From positions 1 through 29,955 of the forward strand of contig JBMNNU010000002.1 in the NCBI GenBank assembly GCA_050942695.1: 29,955 bases of DNA. Reading direction: 5' to 3'. The notes under the pieces are model-generated. The model searched no databases. It worked only from the letters and a program-made list of their open reading frames with translations, and had not been told where the DNA came from. Shown here piece by piece: positions 7,940 through 16,686 of this stretch; the stretch's first letter is position 1; every line of letters starts with the position of its first letter. This DNA comes from JBMNNU01 sp050942695 (GTDB lineage: Bacteria; Chloroflexota; UBA6077). Made by a program: the position numbers and the translations under genes.

Positions 7940-9004
7940 GTGAAAATGATCCAGCACGTTATCGAGTCGATCGAACCCCTGGACGAATCCGCAATGGTGG
8001 CCGCCAGAGAGCGCCAGAACCAGTTGACCAAACCGTTGGGAAGTCTTGGTAGGTTAGAGGAACTGGCGATCCAGATCGCTGGGATCACCAGTAATGTTCG
8101 GCCTAGGCTGCCCCGGAAAGCGGTCGTGGTAATGGCGGGCGACCATGGGGTATGCGCGGAAGGGGTCTCGGCCTATCCCTCGGAGGTTACTCCTCAGATG
8201 GTGATGAACTTTCTAGCCGGAGGGGCTGCCATCAATGTGCTGAGTCGTAGGGCGGGCGCCAGAGTTGTAGTGGTGGACGTCGGTATCGCAGCAGAGATGC
8301 CTGTGAGGGATGGCCTGTTGAATCGGAAGGTAGCCAGGGGATCTCGAAATCTGTCCAAGGAGCCGGCCATGACTCAGCAGGAGGCTGAACAGGCTATCCA
8401 GGTGGGTATCGATGTGGTGGAGATGGAGATAGCAAAAGGTCTCGACCTGGTGGCGACGGGAGAGATGGGGATCGGCAACACTACTCCTTCCGCTGCAATC
8501 GTATCCCTGCTCACAGGCTATCCGCTTTCTAATGTGGTGGGGAGGGGGACCGGGGTCGACGACACCGGTTTGGAGAGGAAGATCGTCGCAATAGAGCGTG
8601 GAATAGCTGCAAACAAACCCAATCCCTCGGATCCGATGGACGTGCTCATCAAGATGGGCGGGCTAGAAATCGCCGGTTTGGTTGGGGTGATCCTTGCGGG
8701 CGCAGCCAATCGGCTTCCGGTGGTGATCGACGGCTTCATTTCTGGCGCTGCAGCGTTGGTAGCGGTCGGTCTTTGCCCAAGGGTGAAAGACTATCTTGTG
8801 CCATCCCACCAATCGGTCGAGGCCGGACACGCTGCTATACTTCGATCTCTCAAAATTCGCCCTCTCCTCGATATGGATATGCGCCTTGGCGAGGGCACCG
8901 GCGCGGCTATCGCAATGCACCTGATCGACGATGCCCTCGCAATTCACGATGAGATGGCTACATTCGCGGAGGCCGGGGTGAGTGGAAAGGCGGAAAGCGA
9001 GTAG
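7940..9004 (+). CDS. cobT: Nicotinate-nucleotide--dimethylbenzimidazole phosphoribosyltransferase CobT
   Basis: CobT activates the lower-ligand base by transferring phosphoribose from nicotinate mononucleotide, giving the alpha-ribazole phosphate used by CobS/CobC. The 354 residues are of normal length and contain R-Q-N-Q-L-T-K-P-x-G-S-L-G-R near the N terminus, VMAGDHGVCAEGVSAYP, TGEMGIGNTTPS, GRGTGVDD and the catalytic glutamate in LGEGTGAA (Glu318 by this start, equivalent to Glu317 of Salmonella). Start is GTG 7940 after TAGGAG at 7928-7933; ATG 7946, two codons on, is nearly as likely. It is the last gene of the operon and the only one downstream of the riboswitch-terminator seen here. 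Confidence 0.95.
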   Translation: MKMIQHVIESIEPLDESAMVAARERQNQLTKPLGSLGRLEELAIQIAGITSNVRPRLPRKAVVVMAGDHGVCAEGVSAYPSEVTPQMVMNFLAGGAAINVLSRRAGARVVVVDVGIAAEMPVRDGLLNRKVARGSRNLSKEPAMTQQEAEQAIQVGIDVVEMEIAKGLDLVATGEMGIGNTTPSAAIVSLLTGYPLSNVVGRGTGVDDTGLERKIVAIERGIAANKPNPSDPMDVLIKMGGLEIAGLVGVILAGAANRLPVVIDGFISGAAALVAVGLCPRVKDYLVPSHQSVEAGHAAILRSLKIRPLLDMDMRLGEGTGAAIAMHLIDDALAIHDEMATFAEAGVSGKAESE

Positions 9005-9011
9005 CGTGAGG

Positions 9012-9638
9012 CTATTTCTCTGAAAGCCGATTCTGGAGTTCTTCGATCTTCTCCGATGCGGCTTTCTTGTTCTGCCTGATGCGGGTGACCCTTCGAACAG
9101 CATCGTAGGCTTTGATAGCCTTGTCCAGGGTGCCGGCTTTTTCGTAGGCTACGGCCAACACTAACTGGGCAAGCTCTTCTCTAGGCTTTAGCTCTACCGC
9201 CTTTTCCAGGTGCGGTATCGCTTCGTCGGTGCGTTCCTGTTCCAAAAGGGCATTGCCCAGCGATAGATGGGAGCGCCAATCGTCGGGGGCATTCTTGCAG
9301 ATCTTTCTATACTCGGCCAACGCTTCATTTGGTTTACCCGTCTCGGAGAGCAACTTCGCGATGGCGACCTTCGTTTCGACGTCTTTAGGGTCCAAGCGGG
9401 ACGCTCTCCGCATCTCCTTCAGCGCGTATGCGAAGCGCTTCTGCCCCATATACACCGCACCAAGGTTGTGATGGTAGGCGGCCGTGTTAGGCGACAATCG
9501 GATTGCCTCAAGCAAAAGAGGTTCTGCCTCGGCGTACTGCTCTTTGGCGATATGCTCGATCGCCTTCTTATTGAGCTGGTTGGCCTTTTTTGTTTCCGGA
9601 TTCGAAGTTTTGCCCAGAAGATTCTCGAGCCACCTCAT
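9012..9638 (-). CDS. Tetratricopeptide repeat protein
   Basis: The 208-residue protein consists largely of about five 34-residue TPR units at roughly 20-51, 54-85, 88-119, 122-153 and 156-189, with typical residues such as L-x-x-x-Y/L, A at the helix crossing and P at unit ends (L-S-P, L-D-P, L-K-P). There is no signal peptide or membrane segment, so it is probably a cytoplasmic protein-protein interaction scaffold. The ATG is well placed after AAGGAG (minus strand, 9649-9644). It converges on cobT with seven bases between stops and shares a 266-base divergent promoter region with the transporter gene. The partner is unknown. Confidence 0.85.
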   Translation of the reverse strand: MRWLENLLGKTSNPETKKANQLNKKAIEHIAKEQYAEAEPLLLEAIRLSPNTAAYHHNLGAVYMGQKRFAYALKEMRRASRLDPKDVETKVAIAKLLSETGKPNEALAEYRKICKNAPDDWRSHLSLGNALLEQERTDEAIPHLEKAVELKPREELAQLVLAVAYEKAGTLDKAIKAYDAVRRVTRIRQNKKAASEKIEELQNRLSEK

Positions 9639-9904
9639 GGCATCTCCTTATTGTATGACGGTTCCACGCCTCGAATACTGGCCGCTACATGGCAAACCGG
9701 ATGTCCGGTGACCAATGCAAGGTTCAGTGTTCAAGCTGAGACTCGTGGTGATTATGTATAGGATGTTTACCCGATGCGGTAACGGCTGTCAAGGATAGCC
9801 CTCCCAAGCCCATCTATCTGAACGTAGTACAGGCTTCCATCCCAATTTTACACGAGAGCGAGAAGCGCCTATGATTTACACCACCGCGACGAGGAGGTCA
9901 TCCG

Positions 9905-11065
9905 GTGGTTTTCAGACTGGCTCGTAAGTATCCCACCTTGCTTTTTTTGCTGGTAACCTCGTGTTACTGGGCGTCGATGTACGTATATGTCCCCACTATG
10001 CCGGTTCACGCGGAGAACCTGGGGGCCTCGATGGGGCTTATCGGCACCATCGTTGGGGCCTACGGTATCTTCCAACTGCTGTTGAGAATCCCGTTGGGCG
10101 TCTGGTCCGACCGGATCGGGCTTAGAAAACCTTTCATACTGGGCGGGATCGCCATGGCCGGTATTGGGGCTCTTGGCCTCGGGCTGTCGCCGCAGCCTGA
10201 ATGGTTGGTCGTATGGAGGGCGGTAGCCGGAATGGGCGCTGCGGCATGGGTGGCCTTCTCCGTGTTCTTCTCCAGCTATTTCCCGCAGGATAAAGTAGCC
10301 CGCGCTATGGGCTATGTGTCGTTCGCTTCCAGCGGATCTCAGCTCGTCGCTACTTACGCCGGAGGAAGGATCGCTGAAAACTGGGGGTGGGAGGCCCCTT
10401 TCTTCGCGGGCGCAATCATGGCTGTCCTCGGGCTTCTGATAGCTCTGCCTCTGGAGGAGAAGCCGCTTGTAGTCCAGCGGGAGATGAATCTGAAGGAGAT
10501 CCAGCGCATCGCTACTACGCCGCTGCTGCTGGTCGTTTCAATCGCATGCATGTTGATACAGTGGGCTCAATGGGGTACTAGTTCGGGCTTTACCCTGGTT
10601 TACGCCAGCCATCTTGGAGCCACCCGAAGCGATCTCGGCATGTTGACGACGGTGGTGTACATCGGTCACATGCCCGCGGCCTTACTCATCGACCGTATCG
10701 CGGGCCGCTTCGGGTCCCGAATGACGGCATTTACCGGCTTGATATTGCAGGCAGTAGCTATCGCGATGGTGCCCATGACGGACAGCGTGAGTATGATTGC
10801 GCTGACTCAGGTCATCGGGGGAGTTGGACGAGGTCTGACATATCCTTTGCTGATGGCGCTGAGCATCCAGTCGGTGCCTGCCCGCGACCGGGCGACAGCA
10901 ATGGGTGTGTTCCAGGCGATCTACGCTCTGGGGATGTTCGCTGGCCCGGCCTCAGTTGGGCTGCTGGCAGACAGCTTCGGGTTATTGAGCGTTTTTGCCA
11001 TCAGCACCGCCGCCTGTTTGGCCGGGGCTGCGCTCATCATCTCCAAGGTGCCCTCGAAATTGTAG
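9905..11065 (+). CDS. Major facilitator superfamily transporter
   Basis: The 386-residue protein is a 12-helix MFS permease in appearance, with dense hydrophobic segments throughout. The family loop motif between helices 2 and 3 is clear: G-V-W-S-D-R-I-G-L-R-K-P at 65-76. It resembles drug/solute efflux-type MFS members, but substrate cannot be read from sequence. The GTG start is preceded by GAGGAGG at 9891-9897 with ideal spacing. Fifty bases after its stop comes the comB gene, so the two may be cotranscribed; export or import of an organic acid or sulfonate related to ComB is only a guess. Confidence 0.88.
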   Translation: MVFRLARKYPTLLFLLVTSCYWASMYVYVPTMPVHAENLGASMGLIGTIVGAYGIFQLLLRIPLGVWSDRIGLRKPFILGGIAMAGIGALGLGLSPQPEWLVVWRAVAGMGAAAWVAFSVFFSSYFPQDKVARAMGYVSFASSGSQLVATYAGGRIAENWGWEAPFFAGAIMAVLGLLIALPLEEKPLVVQREMNLKEIQRIATTPLLLVVSIACMLIQWAQWGTSSGFTLVYASHLGATRSDLGMLTTVVYIGHMPAALLIDRIAGRFGSRMTAFTGLILQAVAIAMVPMTDSVSMIALTQVIGGVGRGLTYPLLMALSIQSVPARDRATAMGVFQAIYALGMFAGPASVGLLADSFGLLSVFAISTAACLAGAALIISKVPSKL

Positions 11066-11114
11066 AATGGTACAATCCCCAAACCGAGTCCCGACATATC
11101 TGGAGGTATTGGTT

Positions 11115-11906
11115 TTGAACGTCGAGGTCCTGTTCCTTCCTACTGTAGCTACCGACCTGCCCTCTAAGCTGTGCGTCGTTATCGACGAGCTCAGGGCTAC
11201 GTCGACGTTGATTATGATGCTCAACGCCGGTGCTCGGCAGGTGATCCTGGCCGACGGCGTCGCCGGAGCTCTATCCCTGGCGAAGGCCTTGCCTGAAGGC
11301 ACCCCCGTTTGTGGCGAGAGAGGCGGACTCCCTCCAGACGGCTTTACCCACGGCAACTCGCCCAGGGAGTTCGCGCCGGGTTCCCTGGACGGCAAAGACG
11401 TGGTGTTCTGCACCTCCAACGGCACCAAGGCGATGTGGGAGGTAGCCGAAGCCCCGACGGTGCTGGCAGCCAGCCTCTTCAACGCCACAGCGGCGGTGCA
11501 GGCTGCGTTCAAGGAAGCGAGGGAGAATCAGTACGATATCTCTCTGGTCTGCTCCGGCGATATCCAGGGGACCAAGTTCGCCATCGACGACGCCTTCGTT
11601 GCAGGTTACCTGGCTCTCCTGTTGGAGCGAGAGGCCGCTCGCTACGGGGAATCGGATGTACATCTCGAGGAGTCGGCGAAGGCGGCCGTGAGGCTGTACA
11701 GGTCGTACCTCGTGGATCTGAACGCAACCGACGATCAGTACAATCCACCCAGGGAGGCAATACTGAACGCCTTTTGGGAATCGCTGAACGCCCACGTGCT
11801 GAAGGGTGTAGGGCTGGCTGCGGACGTAGAGTACTGCGCTCAGGTCGACATAAGTGACCGCGCACCTCGGCTGCATATTGTGGGGGACCGGCTGATCCTA
11901 CGATGA
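11115..11906 (+). CDS. comB: ComB-family phosphatase (probable 2-phosphosulfolactate phosphatase)
   Basis: ComB is a Mg-dependent phosphatase that hydrolyses 2-phospho-3-sulfolactate to sulfolactate; it was defined in coenzyme M biosynthesis but is common in bacteria lacking CoM. Visible conserved blocks are V-V-I-D-E-L-R-A-T-S-T (21-31), GERGG (67-71), HGNSPREF (79-86), CTSNGTKAM (99-107) and CSGDIQGTKFAIDDAFVAG. TTG 11115 gives 263 residues, begins at the typical N terminus and has GGAGG at 11102-11106. An in-frame ATG at 11067 lacks a ribosome-binding site. No ComA or ComC is nearby, so the physiological substrate is uncertain. Confidence 0.85.
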   Translation: MNVEVLFLPTVATDLPSKLCVVIDELRATSTLIMMLNAGARQVILADGVAGALSLAKALPEGTPVCGERGGLPPDGFTHGNSPREFAPGSLDGKDVVFCTSNGTKAMWEVAEAPTVLAASLFNATAAVQAAFKEARENQYDISLVCSGDIQGTKFAIDDAFVAGYLALLLEREAARYGESDVHLEESAKAAVRLYRSYLVDLNATDDQYNPPREAILNAFWESLNAHVLKGVGLAADVEYCAQVDISDRAPRLHIVGDRLILR

Positions 11907-11947
11907 ACGCGCCGGGAGCACCCATTACCCACGGAGGAGTACCCACC

Positions 11948-12679
11948 TTGGCAAAAATGGCCAAACAACATAGCCGAGCCGATCACGAAAAGTCCCCGGA
12001 GATGGAGCATCAGCTTCGGCCAGATGGAGAACTGGCCGAGCGAATCGATGAGATCGATAGGCTGCTGGAGGATGAGTATGGCCCACCGGCTCCAAGGCGG
12101 AAGCCAAGGCCACTAGACGAGTTGATCTTGACCATCCTCTCTCAGCACACCACAGACGCCAACTCCCATCGCGCCTTCGAGAGCTTGAGGCAAAGATTCC
12201 CAACCTGGGAGCAGGTGATGGATGCCGATCCCAGCGAGATCGCCGAGGCGATAAGATCGGGTGGGCTGGCTCAGACCAAGGCGATCAGGATCAAGGAGCT
12301 ACTGCTGAAGCTATGGGAAGAGTATGGAGCCCTGGATATGGACTTCCTCTGTGACATGGAGTTGGACGAAGCCCGACGACTGCTTCTCAGCCTGGGAGGG
12401 GTCGGTCCAAAGACGGCCGCTTGCGTCCTGCTCTTCTCATGCGGCAAACCGGCCTTCCCTGTAGATACCCACATCCACAGGGTAGCCCGGCGCTTGGGGC
12501 TGATCGGCACAAAGGTTACTGCTGAAGAGGCTCATCTGATCCTGGAGAAAGTGGTCCCGCCAGAAAAAATGTACCCCTTCCACCTGAATCTGATAATCCA
12601 CGGCCGGCGAACGTGCAAAGCCCAGAGGCCTCGCTGTGAGGTTTGCCCACTTGCGCCGGTGTGTAACAGCTATCAATAA
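11948..12679 (+). CDS. nth: Endonuclease III-type DNA glycosylase/AP lyase
   Basis: This helix-hairpin-helix GPD enzyme excises oxidised pyrimidines and nicks the abasic site in base excision repair. Numbering from TTG 11948 (243 residues), the hairpin S-L-G-G-V-G-P-K-T-A holds catalytic Lys155, V-D-T-H-I holds Asp173, and four cysteines at 223, 230, 233 and 239 have exactly the C-x6-C-x2-C-x5-C spacing of the Nth [4Fe-4S] cluster. TTG 11948 is preferred because GGAGGAG lies at 11933-11939. An ATG at 11903 overlapping the comB stop would add 15 residues but has no ribosome-binding site. The stop abuts the convergent histidine phosphatase gene. Confidence 0.93.
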   Translation: MAKMAKQHSRADHEKSPEMEHQLRPDGELAERIDEIDRLLEDEYGPPAPRRKPRPLDELILTILSQHTTDANSHRAFESLRQRFPTWEQVMDADPSEIAEAIRSGGLAQTKAIRIKELLLKLWEEYGALDMDFLCDMELDEARRLLLSLGGVGPKTAACVLLFSCGKPAFPVDTHIHRVARRLGLIGTKVTAEEAHLILEKVVPPEKMYPFHLNLIIHGRRTCKAQRPRCEVCPLAPVCNSYQ

Positions 12680-13330
12680 TCACACAATCAGCATGCCGCT
12701 GGAGCCAACATCTTCGAGGTGGGCGGTATCCCCGACGATTAGAAGCTCAGATCGGCTGTTTTTGAGCTCGATAAGATTTACCGCGCAGTTGGGCTGGCGA
12801 TCGCCATCCCATATTTTCGAGAGAGGCCGCCTCTGGAGGTGGGTGATTATCGCTCTAACCACGGTGTTGTGGGTAACGGCGCAGATGGTCTGGCCTGGAT
12901 GGCGCAGGCGGATCTCCTCTAAGAATCTAAGACCTCGCTGTTGTACCTGAAGAACGCTCTCCCCACCGGGCATCCGGTGCAGGTCGGGGCGAAATCTCCA
13001 GTTGTGGTGCTCCTCAGGCCATAACTCGTGGACCTCTTCATAGCTTTTTCCGGTCCACTCGCCGCAATCGATCTCCCGTAGATCCGACCGGGGGATTACC
13101 TGTAGCTCTAGCTTAGTTGCCAGAGGCTCTGCTGTTCGCATCGATCGACCCTGGTCTGATGAGTAGATAACCTGTATCCCCTCCGATGCCAATCGGGATG
13201 CTAAAGCTGTGGCTTGAGCCAAACCTCGGGGAGTAAGAGTTGAATCCAGGTGCCCTTGGAAGATGTGTCCAGCGTTCCACTCGGTTTCAGCGTGCCGGAC
13301 AAGGAAGAGCTTCGTAAACCCAGAACCCAT
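12680..13330 (-). CDS. Histidine phosphatase family protein (phosphoglycerate mutase-like)
   Basis: The 216-residue protein has a complete histidine phosphatase core: LFLVRHAETEWN with Arg12 and catalytic His13, GRSMRTAEP (Arg62), LREIDCGEWTGKS with the acid Glu86, and a second histidine in AVTHNTVVRA. The REIxxGEWxG block typical of GpmB and CobC phosphatases is intact here, unlike in the cobC gene at 3876-4424. The ATG overlaps the selB stop by one base (TGATG), indicating coupled translation after selB. The substrate is unknown; a broad-specificity phosphatase, cofactor-dependent mutase-like enzyme or second alpha-ribazole phosphatase are all possible. Confidence 0.85.
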   Translation of the reverse strand: MGSGFTKLFLVRHAETEWNAGHIFQGHLDSTLTPRGLAQATALASRLASEGIQVIYSSDQGRSMRTAEPLATKLELQVIPRSDLREIDCGEWTGKSYEEVHELWPEEHHNWRFRPDLHRMPGGESVLQVQQRGLRFLEEIRLRHPGQTICAVTHNTVVRAIITHLQRRPLSKIWDGDRQPNCAVNLIELKNSRSELLIVGDTAHLEDVGSSGMLIV

Positions 13331-15252
13331 CAGAATAGAACCCTCTCGTCGCCCACCCGGCGGGTCACCCTCTTCTCATCCAGGTGCTCCATCAGGGCTA
13401 GGGCGTATTTTCTGCTGGTGCTGAAGTGATCCCTGACCGCAGCCACGGTTAGGGAACCCTCTCGCTTTATCAAATCGACTACCGTATCGACCATATTCCG
13501 ATACACCTGCCGCTCAATCACCATGTCCTGGGCTATTTCGACTACTCGGCCTTGGTCCAGGAGGGCGCCAAGCACCTCGGTATCCAGGTTGAATCTGGAT
13601 AGTAGCTCCACGGTGGAGGGGGGAGAAACGCCCGCATCGTGCAGGAAAACCAGCATCTCGTCGACGCGCCGCTGTTGGACATCGTTGAAGCTCACGCGGT
13701 GCTCCGCCCGCGCCATCAACGGCCCATCTTCGACCACTATTCCTTCGGCTAACAACTGCGCTTCTATTCGACTGAAAGCCCGAGCGTCCAGTCCGCTTTT
13801 GCTGCGAACCTCTTCCCTGGGCATTCCTCGCCGGAGGGGATACTCCTTGTGGAACGAATCCAGCATGCTTTCGATGTGGTTTTTCAGCCTCTCCCAGGCT
13901 GGAATGGAGATGACCAGGCTCTGATTGCTCAGCGTGGGTTGGTTTTCCTTCCCCCCTTTGGATGTTTCCAGCAGCAGCAACTCCCCGCGAGATACCAAAG
14001 TGACCACAGCCTCCCGCACCTGCTCCTGCGGAAGCCCCGTCTTCAATGTCAGGGATTGCAGATCCAGTGGTGCTGCTGGGGAAAGTTGCTCCAGCACGAT
14101 CTCCTCAGGGCTGCCCCTTTCCAATGTGCTCAGCTTCTGGAGTACCTGTTGCTGGAAGCGGCGGTGCCGCTTAGGATGGGTATCGACTACGGTGCCACCC
14201 CCAACGGTAAAGCTGGGGGAGGGTATTCTCACCACGAAGAGGTCACCTCGGGCGATTGCCACAGGGTCGGCTAGTCGCAGTTGCGCCCAACCTGTTTGGC
14301 CGGGCTCCAGCCTCTCCGCGTCAAGCAGGGATAGCTTGGCTACGCTCTCGGCAGCGCCGGTATGGAAGGTGAGCATATCCCCCTGCTGTAGCGGCTTGGG
14401 GGCGGCCTTGATGACCCGAAGCTTGACGTCCACCGCTTTTGTCGAGCGCAGCCAACCTGGGGTGGTGATCACATCGCCCCGTTGGATCTCCTCAGTGGCG
14501 ATCGATGCCAGATTCACAGCCACGCGGCTACCGGGGTAGGCGATCTCCACCTTCTTTTTATGCGATTGTATACCCCGGACCCTACTCTTTTTTCCCGAAG
14601 GTAAGATCTCCACCTCCTGCCCGACGCGGAGGCTCCCATCGATCAGGGTGCCGGTGACAACCGTACCGAAGCCGGATATGGTGAAGACGCGATCGATCGG
14701 CACTCTGGGTTTATTGATATCCCGTTTTGGGGGTACGGCTGCGAGCAGGCCGTCAAGGGTTGAGACCAGCTCAGCGACCCCCTGGCCGGTAACAGCGGAC
14801 ACAGGCACCAGTGCCGATCCTGCCATAGTGGTGGAGGATAGCCGGTCTTCAACCTCTGCTTTAACCAACTCCAACCACTCTTCGTCCACCAGATCTGCCT
14901 TGGTGATCGCAACGATCCCCCTTGATACCCCTAGGAGGTCGAGAATCGCCAGATGCTCGTCGGTCTGAGGCATCGGACCCTCGTCGGCCGCGACGACAAG
15001 CAGGGCTAAGTCGATTCCGCCCACACCTGCCAGCATGTTCTTGATGAACCGCTCGTGGCCGGGGACATCGACGATGCTGACCTCCTGCCCACCGGGCAGT
15101 CTGAGCCAGGCGAAGCCGAGGTCGATGGTCATGCCTCGATCTTTCTCTTCCTGCAAGCGGTCGGGATCTATGCCGGTCAACGCCTTGATCAGTGTGGACT
15201 TGCCGTGGTCGACGTGCCCTGCGGTTCCGATGACGTACAAAGCGCACCCCAA
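13330..15252 (-). CDS. selB: Selenocysteine-specific translation elongation factor SelB
   Basis: SelB delivers Sec-tRNA(Sec) to ribosomes paused at UGA next to a SECIS hairpin. The 640-residue product has an EF-Tu-like GTPase (G1 GHVDHGKST at 12-20, RGMTIDLGF at 39-47, G3 DVPGH at 62-66, G4 TKAD at 117-120), two beta-barrel domains (a GTVVTGT segment opens domain II), and a long C-terminal region with winged-helix character that would bind SECIS. Length fits bacterial SelB. The start is uncertain: TTG 15252 is used, but TTG 15240, four codons on, matches the usual short N terminus (M-Y-x-I-G-T-A-G-H). Confidence 0.94.
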   Translation of the reverse strand: MGCALYVIGTAGHVDHGKSTLIKALTGIDPDRLQEEKDRGMTIDLGFAWLRLPGGQEVSIVDVPGHERFIKNMLAGVGGIDLALLVVAADEGPMPQTDEHLAILDLLGVSRGIVAITKADLVDEEWLELVKAEVEDRLSSTTMAGSALVPVSAVTGQGVAELVSTLDGLLAAVPPKRDINKPRVPIDRVFTISGFGTVVTGTLIDGSLRVGQEVEILPSGKKSRVRGIQSHKKKVEIAYPGSRVAVNLASIATEEIQRGDVITTPGWLRSTKAVDVKLRVIKAAPKPLQQGDMLTFHTGAAESVAKLSLLDAERLEPGQTGWAQLRLADPVAIARGDLFVVRIPSPSFTVGGGTVVDTHPKRHRRFQQQVLQKLSTLERGSPEEIVLEQLSPAAPLDLQSLTLKTGLPQEQVREAVVTLVSRGELLLLETSKGGKENQPTLSNQSLVISIPAWERLKNHIESMLDSFHKEYPLRRGMPREEVRSKSGLDARAFSRIEAQLLAEGIVVEDGPLMARAEHRVSFNDVQQRRVDEMLVFLHDAGVSPPSTVELLSRFNLDTEVLGALLDQGRVVEIAQDMVIERQVYRNMVDTVVDLIKREGSLTVAAVRDHFSTSRKYALALMEHLDEKRVTRRVGDERVLF

Positions 15253-15269
15253 GAGATTGTATTGATCTA

Positions 15270-15285
15270 AAGGAATTATATCCTT
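15270..15285 (-). promoter_or_regulatory. Candidate selB promoter: TATAAT inside a small dyad
   Basis: Read on the minus strand, AAGGA-TATAAT-TCCTT is a perfect five-base dyad whose centre is a consensus -10 hexamer (15280-15275), about 23 bases upstream of the selB TTG. No convincing -35 hexamer was found at 16-18 bases, so promoter identity is tentative. The dyad could be an operator. Confidence 0.35.
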
Positions 15286-15482
15286 CAGGCTTGGTCCGCT
15301 GCCAGGTACGATTTCTACTTCCGTTTTCGGTACTTCATGCTCTCGCCTACTATCATCTCGTCGACGACCGGCATTGTTTTCACTGAAGACACCTTCTTGC
15401 TGCTTGAGCCGTTCCTGACGTTCAATCTGTTGTTGTCCTAACAGCCTTCATCGTGCTAGCCTGGATAGTTGAGATAATTTGG

Positions 15483-15543
15483 CGGTGGATAAGCCACCGG
15501 CGCCTAAGAAGCACAATAGACTAGGTCAAAAGGACCAGGCGCC
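15483..15543 (+). repeat. Cluster of nested inverted repeats, possible structured RNA
   Basis: Three complementary pairs lie within 61 bases: CGGTGG (15483-15488) with CCACCG (15494-15499); GGCGCCT (15499-15505) with AGGCGCC (15537-15543); and GGTC (15524-15527) with GACC (15533-15536) around AAAAG. The last two share a continuous 3' strand, so they could stack as one helix with an 18-base bulge. There is no T-run, so it does not look like a simple terminator. Function unknown. Confidence 0.45.
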
Positions 15544-15652
15544 TCAGAGCAGGTTGGGACAAAGCTTTCCCGTTAACTGCTCACTCAAAACCACGATGTA
15601 CTTGCTGCAGCGTAACGGTATGCAGTTCGACATTTTAGAATAGCGAGGTCTG

Positions 15653-16618
15653 ATGAATTTGAATCCCGAATCCAGGGAAGACAAGGCAACAATTTCCGAT
15701 ATCCTCCAGGCGTTTGCTGTGATGCGAGCCAATGGATTTCACTTCTACAGGTCGTTTATGTCGGTCTTGAGCTTGGATGATACAGAGGCAGTATGCGGTG
15801 CAACCATGCCGGTGCGCCATGGGGTCCTTGGCCCAAGCGGCACCGTGGCTGCAGGGGCTCTGGGAACGCTGGCAGACGAAGCACTAGCAAACGCACTCTT
15901 TCGTGCCGTCGCAGAGCCAGTGAGGATGGCGACCACCGGACTAACGGTTCAACTCCTCCGCGAGACTCGCGCGAGACAGATTCGAGCCGAATCAGAGGTA
16001 GTATCTCTGTCCAGGCGGATAGGGGTTGCACGCTGTGAGATGACGGACGAGCAAGGCGCTCTCGTGGCTACCGCGACGGGAACGTACGCTATTAGGAGGG
16101 TGAGGGCGGACGATCCCAGACCGTTCGCCAGTCAAGGTGATACGACCAACCAGCTTCAGCCTCGGCCTCTTGCACTTCACGACCTGAAGGGGCAGGAGTT
16201 GGAGATTCTCAAGCATGTGGAAGGGTATCTCGGTGCGCCAGGCCAGGATGGGCCCCTGGCAGATTACCTTGGCATAGAGTGGCGCAAGCGAGGAGACGGT
16301 GAATCTTCCGGGCGATGGCCACTGGGTCCTCATATTCGGAACTCATGGGGCGTGGTCCACGGTGGAGCGATGTTCGGGGCATTAGCCGTTGCTGCGCTTG
16401 CCTGCATCCCGGGAGATCCCGCGGGGCGCATTTTGGAACAGCACGTCCAGTTTGTGCGGCCAGGACAAGGTAACCAACTGTATGTAGAATCTCACCTGCT
16501 CCGCCAGGGCCAAAGTGTAATATTCGTGCAAGCCACCGCCAAAGACGCACATCAGAAGACTATTGCCAGCGCGCTGGTAACCGTTAAAGGAACCCAACGA
16601 GCCAGGACGGGAGCGTGA
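15653..16618 (+). CDS. Tandem hotdog-domain thioesterase (PaaI-like)
   Basis: The 321-residue protein appears to be two PaaI-type hotdog folds joined in tandem. The first (about 30-150) has the pattern ...H-G-V-L-G-P-S-G-T-V-A-A-G-A-L-G-T-L-A-D... but lacks the usual H-G-G motif. The second (about 205-315) carries N-S-W-G-V-V-H-G-G-A-M-F-G-A-L with HGG at 236-238 and a typical Q-x-V-Q-F-V-R-P strand, so it probably holds the active site. PaaI-like enzymes hydrolyse acyl-CoA, often aromatic. ATG 15653 follows GCGAGG. It stands alone between divergent neighbours, so the substrate cannot be inferred. Confidence 0.8.
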   Translation: MNLNPESREDKATISDILQAFAVMRANGFHFYRSFMSVLSLDDTEAVCGATMPVRHGVLGPSGTVAAGALGTLADEALANALFRAVAEPVRMATTGLTVQLLRETRARQIRAESEVVSLSRRIGVARCEMTDEQGALVATATGTYAIRRVRADDPRPFASQGDTTNQLQPRPLALHDLKGQELEILKHVEGYLGAPGQDGPLADYLGIEWRKRGDGESSGRWPLGPHIRNSWGVVHGGAMFGALAVAALACIPGDPAGRILEQHVQFVRPGQGNQLYVESHLLRQGQSVIFVQATAKDAHQKTIASALVTVKGTQRARTGA

Positions 16619-16686
16619 ATACGCTGTCGAAACGCTGGCGGCGAGAACAGGTCTAGGCGGACTTCATTTGACTGATTCGACGATTG

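Larger units (their letters stand above)
15253..15652. other. 400-base intergenic region with no supported gene
   Basis: Both strands were read for coding potential and RNA genes. Only short unconvincing frames occur. I looked for selC because of the adjacent selB and saw no long-variable-arm tRNA with a UCA anticodon. The region holds the candidate selB promoter at its left end and a cluster of hairpins at 15483-15543. The start region of the hotdog gene (GCGAGG ribosome-binding site at 15643-15648) is at its right end. Confidence 0.6.

Noticed and set aside
9696..9709. ACCGG/CCGGT mini-hairpin in the TPR-MFS gap
   Set aside because: Only five base pairs; expected by chance in GC-rich DNA.
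14643..14912. Minus-strand frames overlapping selB in other phases
   Set aside because: Out-of-frame shadows of selB, which has intact GTPase motifs.
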